In this document: positions 47,001 through 54,418 of the stretch, piece after piece
Numbering within the stretch: the stretch's first letter is position 1
Layout: each line of letters begins with the position of its first letter
Source: Lachnospiraceae bacterium oral taxon 500
GTDB lineage: Bacteria > Bacillota > Clostridia > Lachnospirales > Vallitaleaceae
DNA: 64,000 nucleotides
Reading direction: 5' to 3'
NCBI GenBank assembly: GCA_002999035.1
Contig: CP027241.1
Span: 2,049,001 to 2,113,000, forward strand
Program-made: the position numbers and the translations under genes
The notes under the pieces: model-generated
The model's database searches: none
What the model saw: the letters and a program-made list of their open reading frames with translations, nothing else
What the model was told of the DNA's origin: nothing

Positions 47001-49968
47001 TGCAATCGTAGCATCATATATACAGAAAAAAAGTAGAGCAACAGTAGCCCAAGAAATCACCGATAAATATATTAATGCTCATAAATATAACAAATCAAAG
47101 TATTTTTTGTTGTATTTTAATGCTGTCACTTATTTAGGAAAATGGCTTAAAGCGAGAAATGAGAAAAAAGTTTTTTTTGAATCGAAGATGGATCTTAAGG
47201 TTATAATAGAAAATCTATTCTGTAAGCCTTGGAATACGAATGAAAGAGATTTTGAAACTTTCTATCTCCGAGCTTATATCTTAAAGGTATATATTATGCT
47301 TTCTGAAAAGGAGAATAATCAATTTCAAAATGACATTGAAGAATCATTAAAAAAGGTATTCGCTGAGAATCCGATCAATCAGTTGCTTGACCCGGGAATG
47401 CTATATTACAGAACCAATCCTGAAAGAATGCAGCAATGGATTGATGAATGGCTGGATGACAATGGAAAAGTATGGTCAGAACCTATTGGTGATAGGAACA
47501 GTATAATAAAGAAATTCACAGAAGCGAAAGAAAAATATGATAAGAACAATCATCTTAATCTTCGAGGTGCTGCGGATAGAGTTAAATGGTCTGTTATCGG
47601 ATTTGCATCACATAAGGAATACAGTGTAGACTATTTGTTAAATTGGTATAATAATCTTGTTGACAGATTTCCTGAGTATATTTCCAAGTATGGAGAAGTG
47701 GTTAAAGACATTTCTGATAAAATTGAGGTGCTTGGAGATAATAGGATAGAATATATATTAAACAGTAAAATCTATTCTGACTTTGGAAGCGAAGGGGCTA
47801 TTCGGATTCAAAGTATATTGGACAATAAAGTATTATTTGGTCAATGTATTGCTCAACCATCATATATAGTAGATATATTGATTGGATACCTCAAAGATCG
47901 TAAATTTGATAAGAAACAACTTCTTACAATTTGGGCGATAGGAATAGGTTTACTTGATTGGAGAAATGACGGGGATTATGATGCTATTTCTGCATTACAA
48001 AGATCAATTGAAATTTGTGCAACAAAAAATGGAATACTTGATATAAAAAAAGATTTGTCAAAGCTTGGACCTGCATATATTGATTTTTTGACGGATCCGG
48101 GGAGATATATTATTCCAGGCAGATGGTGTGATAATAAAAATAATGTTAAAGAATTTGATAATGCAGAAGAGATATTGACATCATATATTACAAATAGCGA
48201 TGAAGATTTACCAGAATATTCTGATGTTATTAAGGCACTAAAGTCTCTTTATACTGATAATAAGTTAAGTGAAACTCAAGTTAATCAAGTGCTTGCTGTT
48301 GAGCTAAGCAAAGACAATTATGGCATTAATCAAAATAGTATCTTAGAATTTATATTTGGTATTGCAAAAGATAATGATATAGATGAATTCTTAAGGCAAT
48401 ACATTAGAAAGGCTATTGATAATAATAGATTCTATCCATATTTAGATCTACCATATATTATTGGTTGGAGACTTAAATATAAAAAAGAAGATTATATTGT
48501 TGAATGTCTTGAAAAATTAATTGAAACTTTCAAATGTTGGATTACAGCCTCCAATCATATTAAAGAACCTGAGTTGAAAGAGGAATATGATTATTCTAAA
48601 TATGTAGATTTTGAGTCAGAAGATTTATTGGATAACTTAATTGAAGTTCTGTTGTTAGTGATTATATCGGATGATGCTGATGCTGCAAGAGTAGCTATTG
48701 GAGGTATAGCGGCTATATTACGTGTAAATATTGATTATATTTCTAAAATAGAGAAACATTGGAATAGATTACATTATCGTGCAAAAGAATGGATTCTAAT
48801 GGTATATGAATTCGTTTATGAATTATGTCCTGAACATAGAGAAAAGATTTATGAATATTTAGTTCTTCATTCAAAAGATGATGATTTTAATTCGGCTCTG
48901 TACTCAAAACTACTTTGTGAGAATATTAATCCTGAATATTCAGAAGTGTATTGTGTTGAAAAAAAAGACTGCTTTTCTTCAATTCCTACGAATGGTCAAA
49001 AACTATTTATAAAAACAAATCGAAATAGCTCTTGGATTAATGGATATGAATGCGTGTTGGAGCAAAAATCATTAATAGAGGAACGTTTATACATTGATTT
49101 GATGGATATTGAAAGACGTACGGCAGATTATTTGGAGAATATAGCAGTTCCACTCGCGTTATTACCTCTTTTCAGAAGCAAAGTCGGAGGGTGTAGAGTT
49201 GTATGCGATAAAGTGAATTTAGCTTTTTTCCGTGTCTTATACAAGGATTGGTATTACGGAAGGTGGGATGGCGTAGAGGCTGAATTGGCGAGAGTTATAC
49301 TTTCTGCTTCTGAACCATTCACATTATTATTGTCTCCCTATAAATGGAAATGGAATGGTGGGAGATTATTCGACAATCTGAAGGACGTGATTTCACTATC
49401 TGAAAAAGAAAGAAATTCTAGTATAGACGAACTGTTTAATACGGGTATCAATTCTGATGATATTGTACTGGCGGGTGCGATTGAGGACTATACATATAGT
49501 CAGCAACTTTTTGGTTATATTTTAGGGTATTTAGACGTGCCGGAAATGAATGAACAATATGCGCTTCCAGAAGTTGAAAGAAATGCACGTTTATTTTTAA
49601 TGAAGAGAGAAGACTATATTGAATATCAAAGTCCAAATGTAACAATACATCAGAATGGAATTGAGAGTTTTAAGCAAAGTAATATTATGTGTGGATTTAG
49701 AAAAATAATACTTTCAGCATTAGGGTGGGAAACGAGATTTGATTCGGATGGCTTGGGAATTGTAAATTCAAACGATGAAATAGTAGGAAGATTAGAGTGT
49801 TTTTACGGATTAAGAACAGGCATAGGAAATAGATTTCTGTCGAATCAACCGTATGTACAGAGGTGGGTTGTAAAGAAAGATTCTTTGAAGAAAGCACTTG
49901 AAGAATCAGGATGTCCATTTCAAATAAAAACAGTAATAGGATCTTTGATACTAGACGATGAAGAATGA
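44092..49968 (+). CDS. Giant STAND NTPase with Cap4/DUF4297-like nuclease domain (Avs-like)
   Basis: A predicted antiviral sensor-effector of about 1958 aa. Residues 1-150 look like a PD-(D/E)xK nuclease of the Cap4/DUF4297 kind: E18 in YEWSVGQ, D50-D51 in LGLDDVVI and the QVK motif (65-67, FIQVKHT). A P-loop follows at 304-311 (GVPGTGKT), with Walker B FILAVDGLDHA around 408-417, the STAND pattern. The remaining 1400 residues are helical, as in sensor regions of Avs proteins. The start at 44092 is preferred because GGCGGTGA lies 5 bases upstream; ATG at 44065 has no such site. Codons are very AT-rich. Binding of a phage protein and DNA cutting are inferred from the family. Confidence 0.75.
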   Translation: MGYSAKTKPGMADPYWYEWSVGQKYIVEMLNPDSHIQYVELQADVQLGLDDVVITYDDGKTKFIQVKHTRVDDTITFGDLVSVDKSKKDTKSQCSLLRELARSWKLEKDLYTDSEVYIFTNRKAGNRESLAGKGRNVKRPSLNKFLEELQEKVSKVEQFSDLVFPDNKEAWKEWCSQLQDIEMDEDKLTFLQNLHIKTDQESLEELGNSIKNKLQIYFSVSEEMSDILLGKLDHALREWTTSGRESSKVTIEKLYSALSVKEEVINYNHDLIPVNPFFDSRQELVTQIEADLLVGEEKVFYVSGVPGTGKTNIISKLCSKKDSIVDIRYYAYEPIDPAKEYLPADVSERVKREVFWNTLLNQLRELLVGRLYKYKVPVSNSYLKLEEKKKEFFRIASEFAKDRDRVFILAVDGLDHAARAGVVEETFLPTLPNPEYIPSNVKIILAGQPKEDYKNYPDWLYTGSKQIKEYLVPNIQPSDIEELVNERCTNYSSSNKKIVTNIVCKYAGGNTLAAIFAVHEALSCDNPASLDAKLKSRKLSGNIQEYYRTIWEDTKKKMQIPFVDYKMAGIFAFFNEPVSGENLSLIFKEEGISSSSWNNVLKALSPLLLERKGAYTILHNDVRVYLSGIIGRDQEHVKEVYSGLADYYLAQNEKTIGFYRDVIRLLVSAGRIQEFPIIYTPEYVLNAYVNGIELSELSHITGGLMRFVINEDYLDWNKLLSVTLGYLTIEQIQKTSYEIEGLSFRSSVKTISVHPYECYVVSSDKWNSRILSEVLQLIDDLFENGEEYRGKTLFLNWFTDIKFSEIQKNIDDENDDFRPGDDRNIAELLSKACVNTEHFEILDGISELEGDKFLINTVEHVIGEIIENLHAEKLEKALGSLDLILIDPLVVGIKKLIEQNRYEDLKILKKSIQKRKISNSMSMMIFSFLKIVTGDVDWDDNKAGVVWGEIESVEMPDDKIENLMTYYTIYAIVASYIQKKSRATVAQEITDKYINAHKYNKSKYFLLYFNAVTYLGKWLKARNEKKVFFESKMDLKVIIENLFCKPWNTNERDFETFYLRAYILKVYIMLSEKENNQFQNDIEESLKKVFAENPINQLLDPGMLYYRTNPERMQQWIDEWLDDNGKVWSEPIGDRNSIIKKFTEAKEKYDKNNHLNLRGAADRVKWSVIGFASHKEYSVDYLLNWYNNLVDRFPEYISKYGEVVKDISDKIEVLGDNRIEYILNSKIYSDFGSEGAIRIQSILDNKVLFGQCIAQPSYIVDILIGYLKDRKFDKKQLLTIWAIGIGLLDWRNDGDYDAISALQRSIEICATKNGILDIKKDLSKLGPAYIDFLTDPGRYIIPGRWCDNKNNVKEFDNAEEILTSYITNSDEDLPEYSDVIKALKSLYTDNKLSETQVNQVLAVELSKDNYGINQNSILEFIFGIAKDNDIDEFLRQYIRKAIDNNRFYPYLDLPYIIGWRLKYKKEDYIVECLEKLIETFKCWITASNHIKEPELKEEYDYSKYVDFESEDLLDNLIEVLLLVIISDDADAARVAIGGIAAILRVNIDYISKIEKHWNRLHYRAKEWILMVYEFVYELCPEHREKIYEYLVLHSKDDDFNSALYSKLLCENINPEYSEVYCVEKKDCFSSIPTNGQKLFIKTNRNSSWINGYECVLEQKSLIEERLYIDLMDIERRTADYLENIAVPLALLPLFRSKVGGCRVVCDKVNLAFFRVLYKDWYYGRWDGVEAELARVILSASEPFTLLLSPYKWKWNGGRLFDNLKDVISLSEKERNSSIDELFNTGINSDDIVLAGAIEDYTYSQQLFGYILGYLDVPEMNEQYALPEVERNARLFLMKREDYIEYQSPNVTIHQNGIESFKQSNIMCGFRKIILSALGWETRFDSDGLGIVNSNDEIVGRLECFYGLRTGIGNRFLSNQPYVQRWVVKKDSLKKALEESGCPFQIKTVIGSLILDDEE

Positions 49969-50828
49969 ATAAAAAACTAAAAATTGTTTCTGAAATCCTT
50001 TAACTTATAGTCGATAATACTAAGGAAAAAAGCAATACTTGAAAGATATTTTATAAAAATATAACCTTTATGTTGTTGAAGTATTTTCTGAAAAGTAATA
50101 AATAGAAAAGACTTAATATAATTTAGGTTGGTATATTTGAAAAGAAAACAAGAGAGGATAAATAAGGAATATAGGTTTTTAAAATGTTGCTTAATGAAAA
50201 ATGATATTTTAATTTCGTAGGTAAGGATGAATGCTCAAGGATAAATTAAAGTTTTGTGCTTGCAATATGCTTGCAAAAAATCAGATAAACAGAAATAAAA
50301 TGGATAATAAGGCTAAAATCGATAACAAAACCATTGATTTTATCCAGATTATATAAAATGAACTCAATGGACATATTGAGTTGGAGTAGATAAAAACAAC
50401 ACCACACCCCCAGTAAATACAAGGGGTTGTGGCGGTTTTATATGTATTGAGTACAGAATGAAAAATATTATAATCATTTTTTAGGAATGCTGCTGACTGA
50501 ATTTGCAGCACGCTTTTCATTTGGTGCTGGTGTGGTATAGTAACGTAGTATAAGGCTTGCGAATAGAAAACAAATAGAAAAGAATCGAAAATACAAAGAG
50601 TAGCGTTAAATTATCTTTTGTAGGAATACTGAGTGCTACAAAAAAGTAGCCGAGATAACTTGGAAGATAAGCATCGTTTGCTGACTCAATTTCAAGAATA
50701 TTGCCATTTATGCAGTTGTTCGATAGAAGATAGCTAAGTTTTATACAAATTATTGAGTTCGTCTAGCCAAAAACATTGGAGACTATTTAAACATTTGAAT
50801 TTTTCGTACAAGCAAGAAGGGGGAAGAA
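49969..50828. other. Long AT-rich intergenic region
   Basis: No gene is supported in these 860 bases. Visible elements are a 9-base direct repeat TGCTTGCAA-TA-TGCTTGCAA near 50260, a perfect hairpin AACTCAAT/ATTGAGTT near 50363-50385, and the stem at 50401-50440. The rest is low-complexity AT-rich sequence. It may be the scar of a lost gene or an old element end. Confidence 0.4.
50401..50440 (+). terminator. GC-rich stem-loop in the intergenic region
   Basis: CCACACCCCC pairs with GGGGTTGTGG (one mismatch) around AGTAAATACAA and is followed by CGGTTTTAT. It stands out in an AT-rich stretch. It could be a terminator for the giant gene, although it lies over 400 bases after its stop. Confidence 0.4.
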
Positions 50829-51164
50829 GTGGAAGATAATGTATGCCGAATCATAAAAATAAGTAAGGAAGCCTTGTTGGAATTTATATATGAAAATTTC
50901 ATAAATCAGGAAGAAAAGCTCTTTGATTTAGACACGAAAGTCGGTATCAGCAATTATTTTGATATAAATTGGGAGACAGGTGAGTTTCTATTTTTAGCAC
51001 ATAATGGTGAAGATGCAGAGGAAAATACTATCCCATTTCCTAAGGACATAGATATCAAAAAAGTTATGGGCAAATTGCCTGATACGACGGATTCTGTTTT
51101 GAATTCAGCTAAGAATTATAAGGAATTAACTTTCGAAGAATTAAGAAGCTTAAGCAATGATTGA
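50829..51164 (+). CDS. Small acidic hypothetical protein
   Basis: I do not recognise this 111-aa protein. It is acidic, begins MEDNVCRIIKISKEALLEFIYENF and contains no motif that I know. It starts with GTG after GGGGGAAG and is the first of a run of small, single-domain, co-directional genes. Its size, acidity and neighbourhood resemble immunity proteins of polymorphic toxin systems. Confidence 0.55.
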   Translation: MEDNVCRIIKISKEALLEFIYENFINQEEKLFDLDTKVGISNYFDINWETGEFLFLAHNGEDAEENTIPFPKDIDIKKVMGKLPDTTDSVLNSAKNYKELTFEELRSLSND

Positions 51165-51182
51165 ATCTGTGAGGAAATGAAA

Positions 51183-51689
51183 ATGGGAATAATAGCCAAT
51201 TATCAATATTTAAGTGACAAAAATTTAAAAGAGCTTAAAGCTTTTTATGCGAAAGAAGATGAGATTTTTGAAGAAGTTGAAGAGCGGAGTAAAGAGGCGG
51301 ATATACTTTTTGATTTAGACAAGATGTGGGATGCACTTCATTTTGTGCTTACAGGAGTAAGCAGTCTCGAACCGGTAAAAAATGATCCTCTCAGTGAAGC
51401 TGTTGCGGGACGGGTTCCTATTGAAGATGTGGAAGAATATCTAGCTTACACAGAAAAATCAAGGATTAAAGATATCGTTTTTGCTCTTGAGCATTTTGAC
51501 ATAGAGGAGGCTATGGAAAATTTCAGTATGAAAGAATGTAAAAAAGCAGACTTATATCCAAACATTTGGGATTATGAGGAAGAAGTGGATGAAATAAAAG
51601 AAGAACTAATGGACTGCTTTCAAAAGCTGAAAGATTTCTATAAAAAAATATTAGAAGTGAATGGTAATGTAATGGTCACTATTTGCTGA
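51183..51689 (+). CDS. DUF1877 (YfbM-like) protein
   Basis: MGIIANYQYLSDKNLKEL and FDLDKMWDALHFVLTG, then the long acidic helices in the second half, fit the DUF1877 family of small cytoplasmic proteins. These are often found among immunity genes. The second ATG (51183) is preferred since family members start MG, and GAGG is 8 bases upstream of it. No enzymatic role is known. Confidence 0.7.
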   Translation: MGIIANYQYLSDKNLKELKAFYAKEDEIFEEVEERSKEADILFDLDKMWDALHFVLTGVSSLEPVKNDPLSEAVAGRVPIEDVEEYLAYTEKSRIKDIVFALEHFDIEEAMENFSMKECKKADLYPNIWDYEEEVDEIKEELMDCFQKLKDFYKKILEVNGNVMVTIC

Positions 51690-51801
51690 AATAATATTGG
51701 AGAGATTTTTAATTGGATGGTGAGGTGAGAATATGGGAGGATGCGGACTAAAATAATTTTAACAGTGATAATTAGAGGACGAATACGAGGAGATAATTGA
51801 A

Positions 51802-52035
51802 ATGGAAAACTTAGAGGTTTTTGAAAACGCATGTAGATACTTCTTGGAGAATATCAGTGAGTTTAAGGATCTCTTATCTGAAAAAGTACCTGCATTAAAA
51901 AATTCGGATTGGTTATATAATAAGGGAAGTACCAAAACCTGCAAAGCAGATGACACCGGTAAGAAAAAGAAGTGCAAAGTCGGACTGGAATATACCTCAA
52001 ATTTCTATTTTAGGATTTATCTCTGCAAGATATAA
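51802..52035 (+). CDS. Small hypothetical protein
   Basis: This 77-aa product is preceded by CGAGGAGA. The first 45 residues look like a normal small helical domain. The end (lysine-rich CKADDTGKKKKCKVG, then ending in FRIYLCKI) looks like a truncated or frameshifted tail, so this may be a shortened immunity-type gene. No family is recognised. Confidence 0.45.
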   Translation: MENLEVFENACRYFLENISEFKDLLSEKVPALKNSDWLYNKGSTKTCKADDTGKKKKCKVGLEYTSNFYFRIYLCKI

Positions 52036-52121
52036 GAATAGTGATTTTTAATAGGCATGCGTTACGAAGTATAAAAATTGCAGAAATATTATAAAAAATT
52101 CAAATAATTCAAGGAGAAAAA

Positions 52122-52988
52122 ATGGCATATACACAAGAGAATTTTCAGGAATGGATATTTCACATATCCGATAAAATGGATGAATTTACAGATGAGTTCG
52201 CCAAAGAGAATCATTTAATTCTGGATTATACGCTGGCTTCTTTGGATGACTTGGAAAAATGGATCTTGGAGCATTATTCCGATGCACATGAATTAATAGC
52301 GGACGCCAAGATTTTAGACCGATTGGGCATTTATATCGGGGAGACTTATAGAAAATATCTCGGCGGCAAGTGGGTCATAGATTTGAAAAATAAAAAAAAT
52401 GTTTATTACGCTATGCCGGCTGTGTCGGATCCATATTATCAAGATAAGTTATGTATTTCTCCTATGCCTGATGCAACTGCTTGTATCAGTAGGAATAGAG
52501 GGAATTATATCAGCCGGATTCTAATAAATCGTATATCAGAAAGAACAAAGACAATCGACAAGTTGGTGGAATTTATGGAAAATGAGTGTTATGCCATGGA
52601 TTCATTTTCCGTCGAGAAATATCAGATTACGGAAGATTTGTTTTTAGACAGGGATGGCGAAGACTATGTCTTCGGATATTCGGAAAAAGGCAATAGACAT
52701 GTAGAAAAGCGCTTTGAAAATCAACAAGATGCCGTTAAGTATGTGTTTAAACAAATTTATGAATGCCGGTTAGATGATTCTCATCTGGTGGCATGGACAT
52801 GGGATAGTAAAGAGATTGAAGCAGCGGAAAAAGAATTGCAGCAGATGTTTATTTCTTTTAAACGAAATGACATTCCAGGCTTTGACTTAGACGGAAGAAC
52901 CGCATATAGAATCTATGCATTCGGAAAGAATATAAAGTATCTGGATGATTTTCAAAAGAAGTACAGAAGGGACTTGTCAAATAGTTGA
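52122..52988 (+). CDS. Hypothetical protein, immunity-like
   Basis: This 288-aa acidic protein has a strong CAAGGAGAA site. The N-terminal 110 residues (MAYTQENFQEWIFHISDKMDE; LGIYIGETYRKYLGGKWVID) resemble single-domain immunity or DUF-type proteins that share the pattern GxYxGE...GxxW. The second part (YQITEDLFLDRDGEDYVFGY, VAWTWDSKEIEAAEKEL) is a separate domain. The fusion of two small domains would suit a polyimmunity protein. The function is not established. Confidence 0.5.
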   Translation: MAYTQENFQEWIFHISDKMDEFTDEFAKENHLILDYTLASLDDLEKWILEHYSDAHELIADAKILDRLGIYIGETYRKYLGGKWVIDLKNKKNVYYAMPAVSDPYYQDKLCISPMPDATACISRNRGNYISRILINRISERTKTIDKLVEFMENECYAMDSFSVEKYQITEDLFLDRDGEDYVFGYSEKGNRHVEKRFENQQDAVKYVFKQIYECRLDDSHLVAWTWDSKEIEAAEKELQQMFISFKRNDIPGFDLDGRTAYRIYAFGKNIKYLDDFQKKYRRDLSNS

Positions 52989-53067
52989 TAAATCCTGCTT
53001 TGTAGATATATTAGGATTTTAATATTCAAGGTGAAATAATAAATCAATAGCAGGAGGGATTATTTCA

Positions 53068-53484
53068 ATGGGTGAAAATATCGTAATTGATTTGAAGCAA
53101 TATTTGATTGAATTAATAGAACATCTATGCAATGAAAATGTTATTGCTCCTATGAGAGTAGATGATTTAGATAGTCAAACTTTTAACAGTCTTGTTATTT
53201 TATTAAGGGATTCACTCAAAGAAGAATATCCAAAAACAAAGCTGAAACGAACTATGAAAAGCATTCATTATGCAAACGGATTCCGTGACTTGCCTTTAAA
53301 AGAAAGTGCTTTTTTACTTGATGAGATTGAACAGTATCTCAGTATCAATAAATTTCTTGATCATGATAAATCGGTTGAATACTTTAATACGCGGATTACA
53401 TCTGACGGATTTGAAATAAACCCGGAAAGTTTAGTTTTGGTTATGATAGAAAGCTTGCTTTATTGTAAGAAGAAATCTAAATGA
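53068..53484 (+). CDS. Small hypothetical protein
   Basis: This 138-aa helical acidic protein is unrecognised. GCAGGAGGG lies 11 bases before the ATG. It is co-directional with the neighbouring small genes, and nothing in the sequence reveals a catalytic site. Confidence 0.5.
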   Translation: MGENIVIDLKQYLIELIEHLCNENVIAPMRVDDLDSQTFNSLVILLRDSLKEEYPKTKLKRTMKSIHYANGFRDLPLKESAFLLDEIEQYLSINKFLDHDKSVEYFNTRITSDGFEINPESLVLVMIESLLYCKKKSK

Positions 53485-53528
53485 TACATGTATGAATTGA
53501 GATTTGCAAGGCTGGGATTGGTATAAGT

Positions 53529-53948
53529 ATGTATATAGATAAAATAGTCATAGAGAATAAAAAAATCAATAAAGATCAATTTTTTACAACAGGTTATTGT
53601 CCCGAGATAAAGAAACATTTGCTGTGTGTTCATATTTCTTGGGTTGCTGGATATGACAGATATTATAAAATGGATGAAGGAGATTTAGCACTTTATGAAG
53701 CCGAGCAGGAGAAATTTTGCAAAAAATATGAAAAAGAAATCAACGCATATAGAACAGAGAGATTGATTGGTGCAGGGGCATTAAGAGATTATGATTTTAG
53801 ATATTTGCCTGATGAAGTACTGAAGACTTTGGACAAGTATCCTCCGTTTGAAGGATATTGTTATAAAGACGGACTTCTTTATGCAAGAATAAAGATAGGA
53901 AATATCATTTTTAGCATTCCGCCAGTTCAAGATGAAAAACAGATGTAA
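53529..53948 (+). CDS. Small hypothetical protein
   Basis: The 139-aa product starts MYIDKIVIENKKI and contains alternating beta strands and an acidic helix (MDEGDLALYEAEQEKFCKKYEKE). It resembles small immunity-type proteins by size and composition but matches no family I can name. The ribosome binding site is weak. Confidence 0.45.
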   Translation: MYIDKIVIENKKINKDQFFTTGYCPEIKKHLLCVHISWVAGYDRYYKMDEGDLALYEAEQEKFCKKYEKEINAYRTERLIGAGALRDYDFRYLPDEVLKTLDKYPPFEGYCYKDGLLYARIKIGNIIFSIPPVQDEKQM

Positions 53949-53969
53949 CGTTTAGTATAAGAGTAGAAA

Positions 53970-54173
53970 TTGATAAATCTAGGTTTGAATAAAACGGAAA
54001 AGAGAGTAATAGAGATTTTGATAGAAAATTCGAGTGTAACATCCGTTGAACTGGCAGAACAAATAGGAGTAACAAAGAGGACTATCGAAAGAACATTTAA
54101 GACTTTACAGGAAAAGAAGAGGATAGAAAGGATCGGATCAAAGCGTGATGGGAATTGGATTGTGGTGAGATAA
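53970..54173 (+). CDS. Stand-alone winged helix-turn-helix, probably a gene remnant
   Basis: The 67 residues (LNKTEKRVIEILIENSSVTS, LAEQIGVTKRTIERTFKTL, IGSKRDGNWIV) form one winged helix. The same sequence pattern is the usual C-terminal end of AlbA_2-type ATP-binding regulators. Together with its TTG start and lack of a good ribosome binding site, this suggests the surviving 3' end of such a gene. A genuine small DNA-binding protein is the alternative. Confidence 0.45.
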   Translation: MINLGLNKTEKRVIEILIENSSVTSVELAEQIGVTKRTIERTFKTLQEKKRIERIGSKRDGNWIVVR

Positions 54174-54418
54174 ATAAACAAAAATGAAAAAAATCAAACA
54201 ATTATTTGGAAATGTGTTATGATTTCCGTTAAGCTGATAGAAAATATAATTAAGAGGAGATTTTATCGATTTTAATGAGTTGGTTAATACAATGCATAAA
54301 ATATTTGTAAGGGAAGAAGATAATATGAGGCCCCATATTTTGGAGTGAAAAACAGATTAAAAGAGTCATAGAGAGTATTAGTGAAGATTTAGTAACTATA
54401 TACATGGAGGTGTGAGTA
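54174..54418 (+). other. Intergenic stretch with coding fragments
   Basis: Two short open stretches in different frames can be read: one around 54265-54350 (DFIDFNELVNTMHKIFVRE) and one around 54343-54418 (WSEKQIKRVIESISEDLV). They look like the C-terminal piece of a decayed small gene. The last bases provide GGAGGTG for the gene at 54419. Confidence 0.3.

Noticed and set aside
50281-50520. Minus-strand hydrophobic 79-codon gene
   Set aside because: It has no ribosome binding site and spans the hairpin and direct repeats; hydrophobicity follows from the AT-rich sequence.
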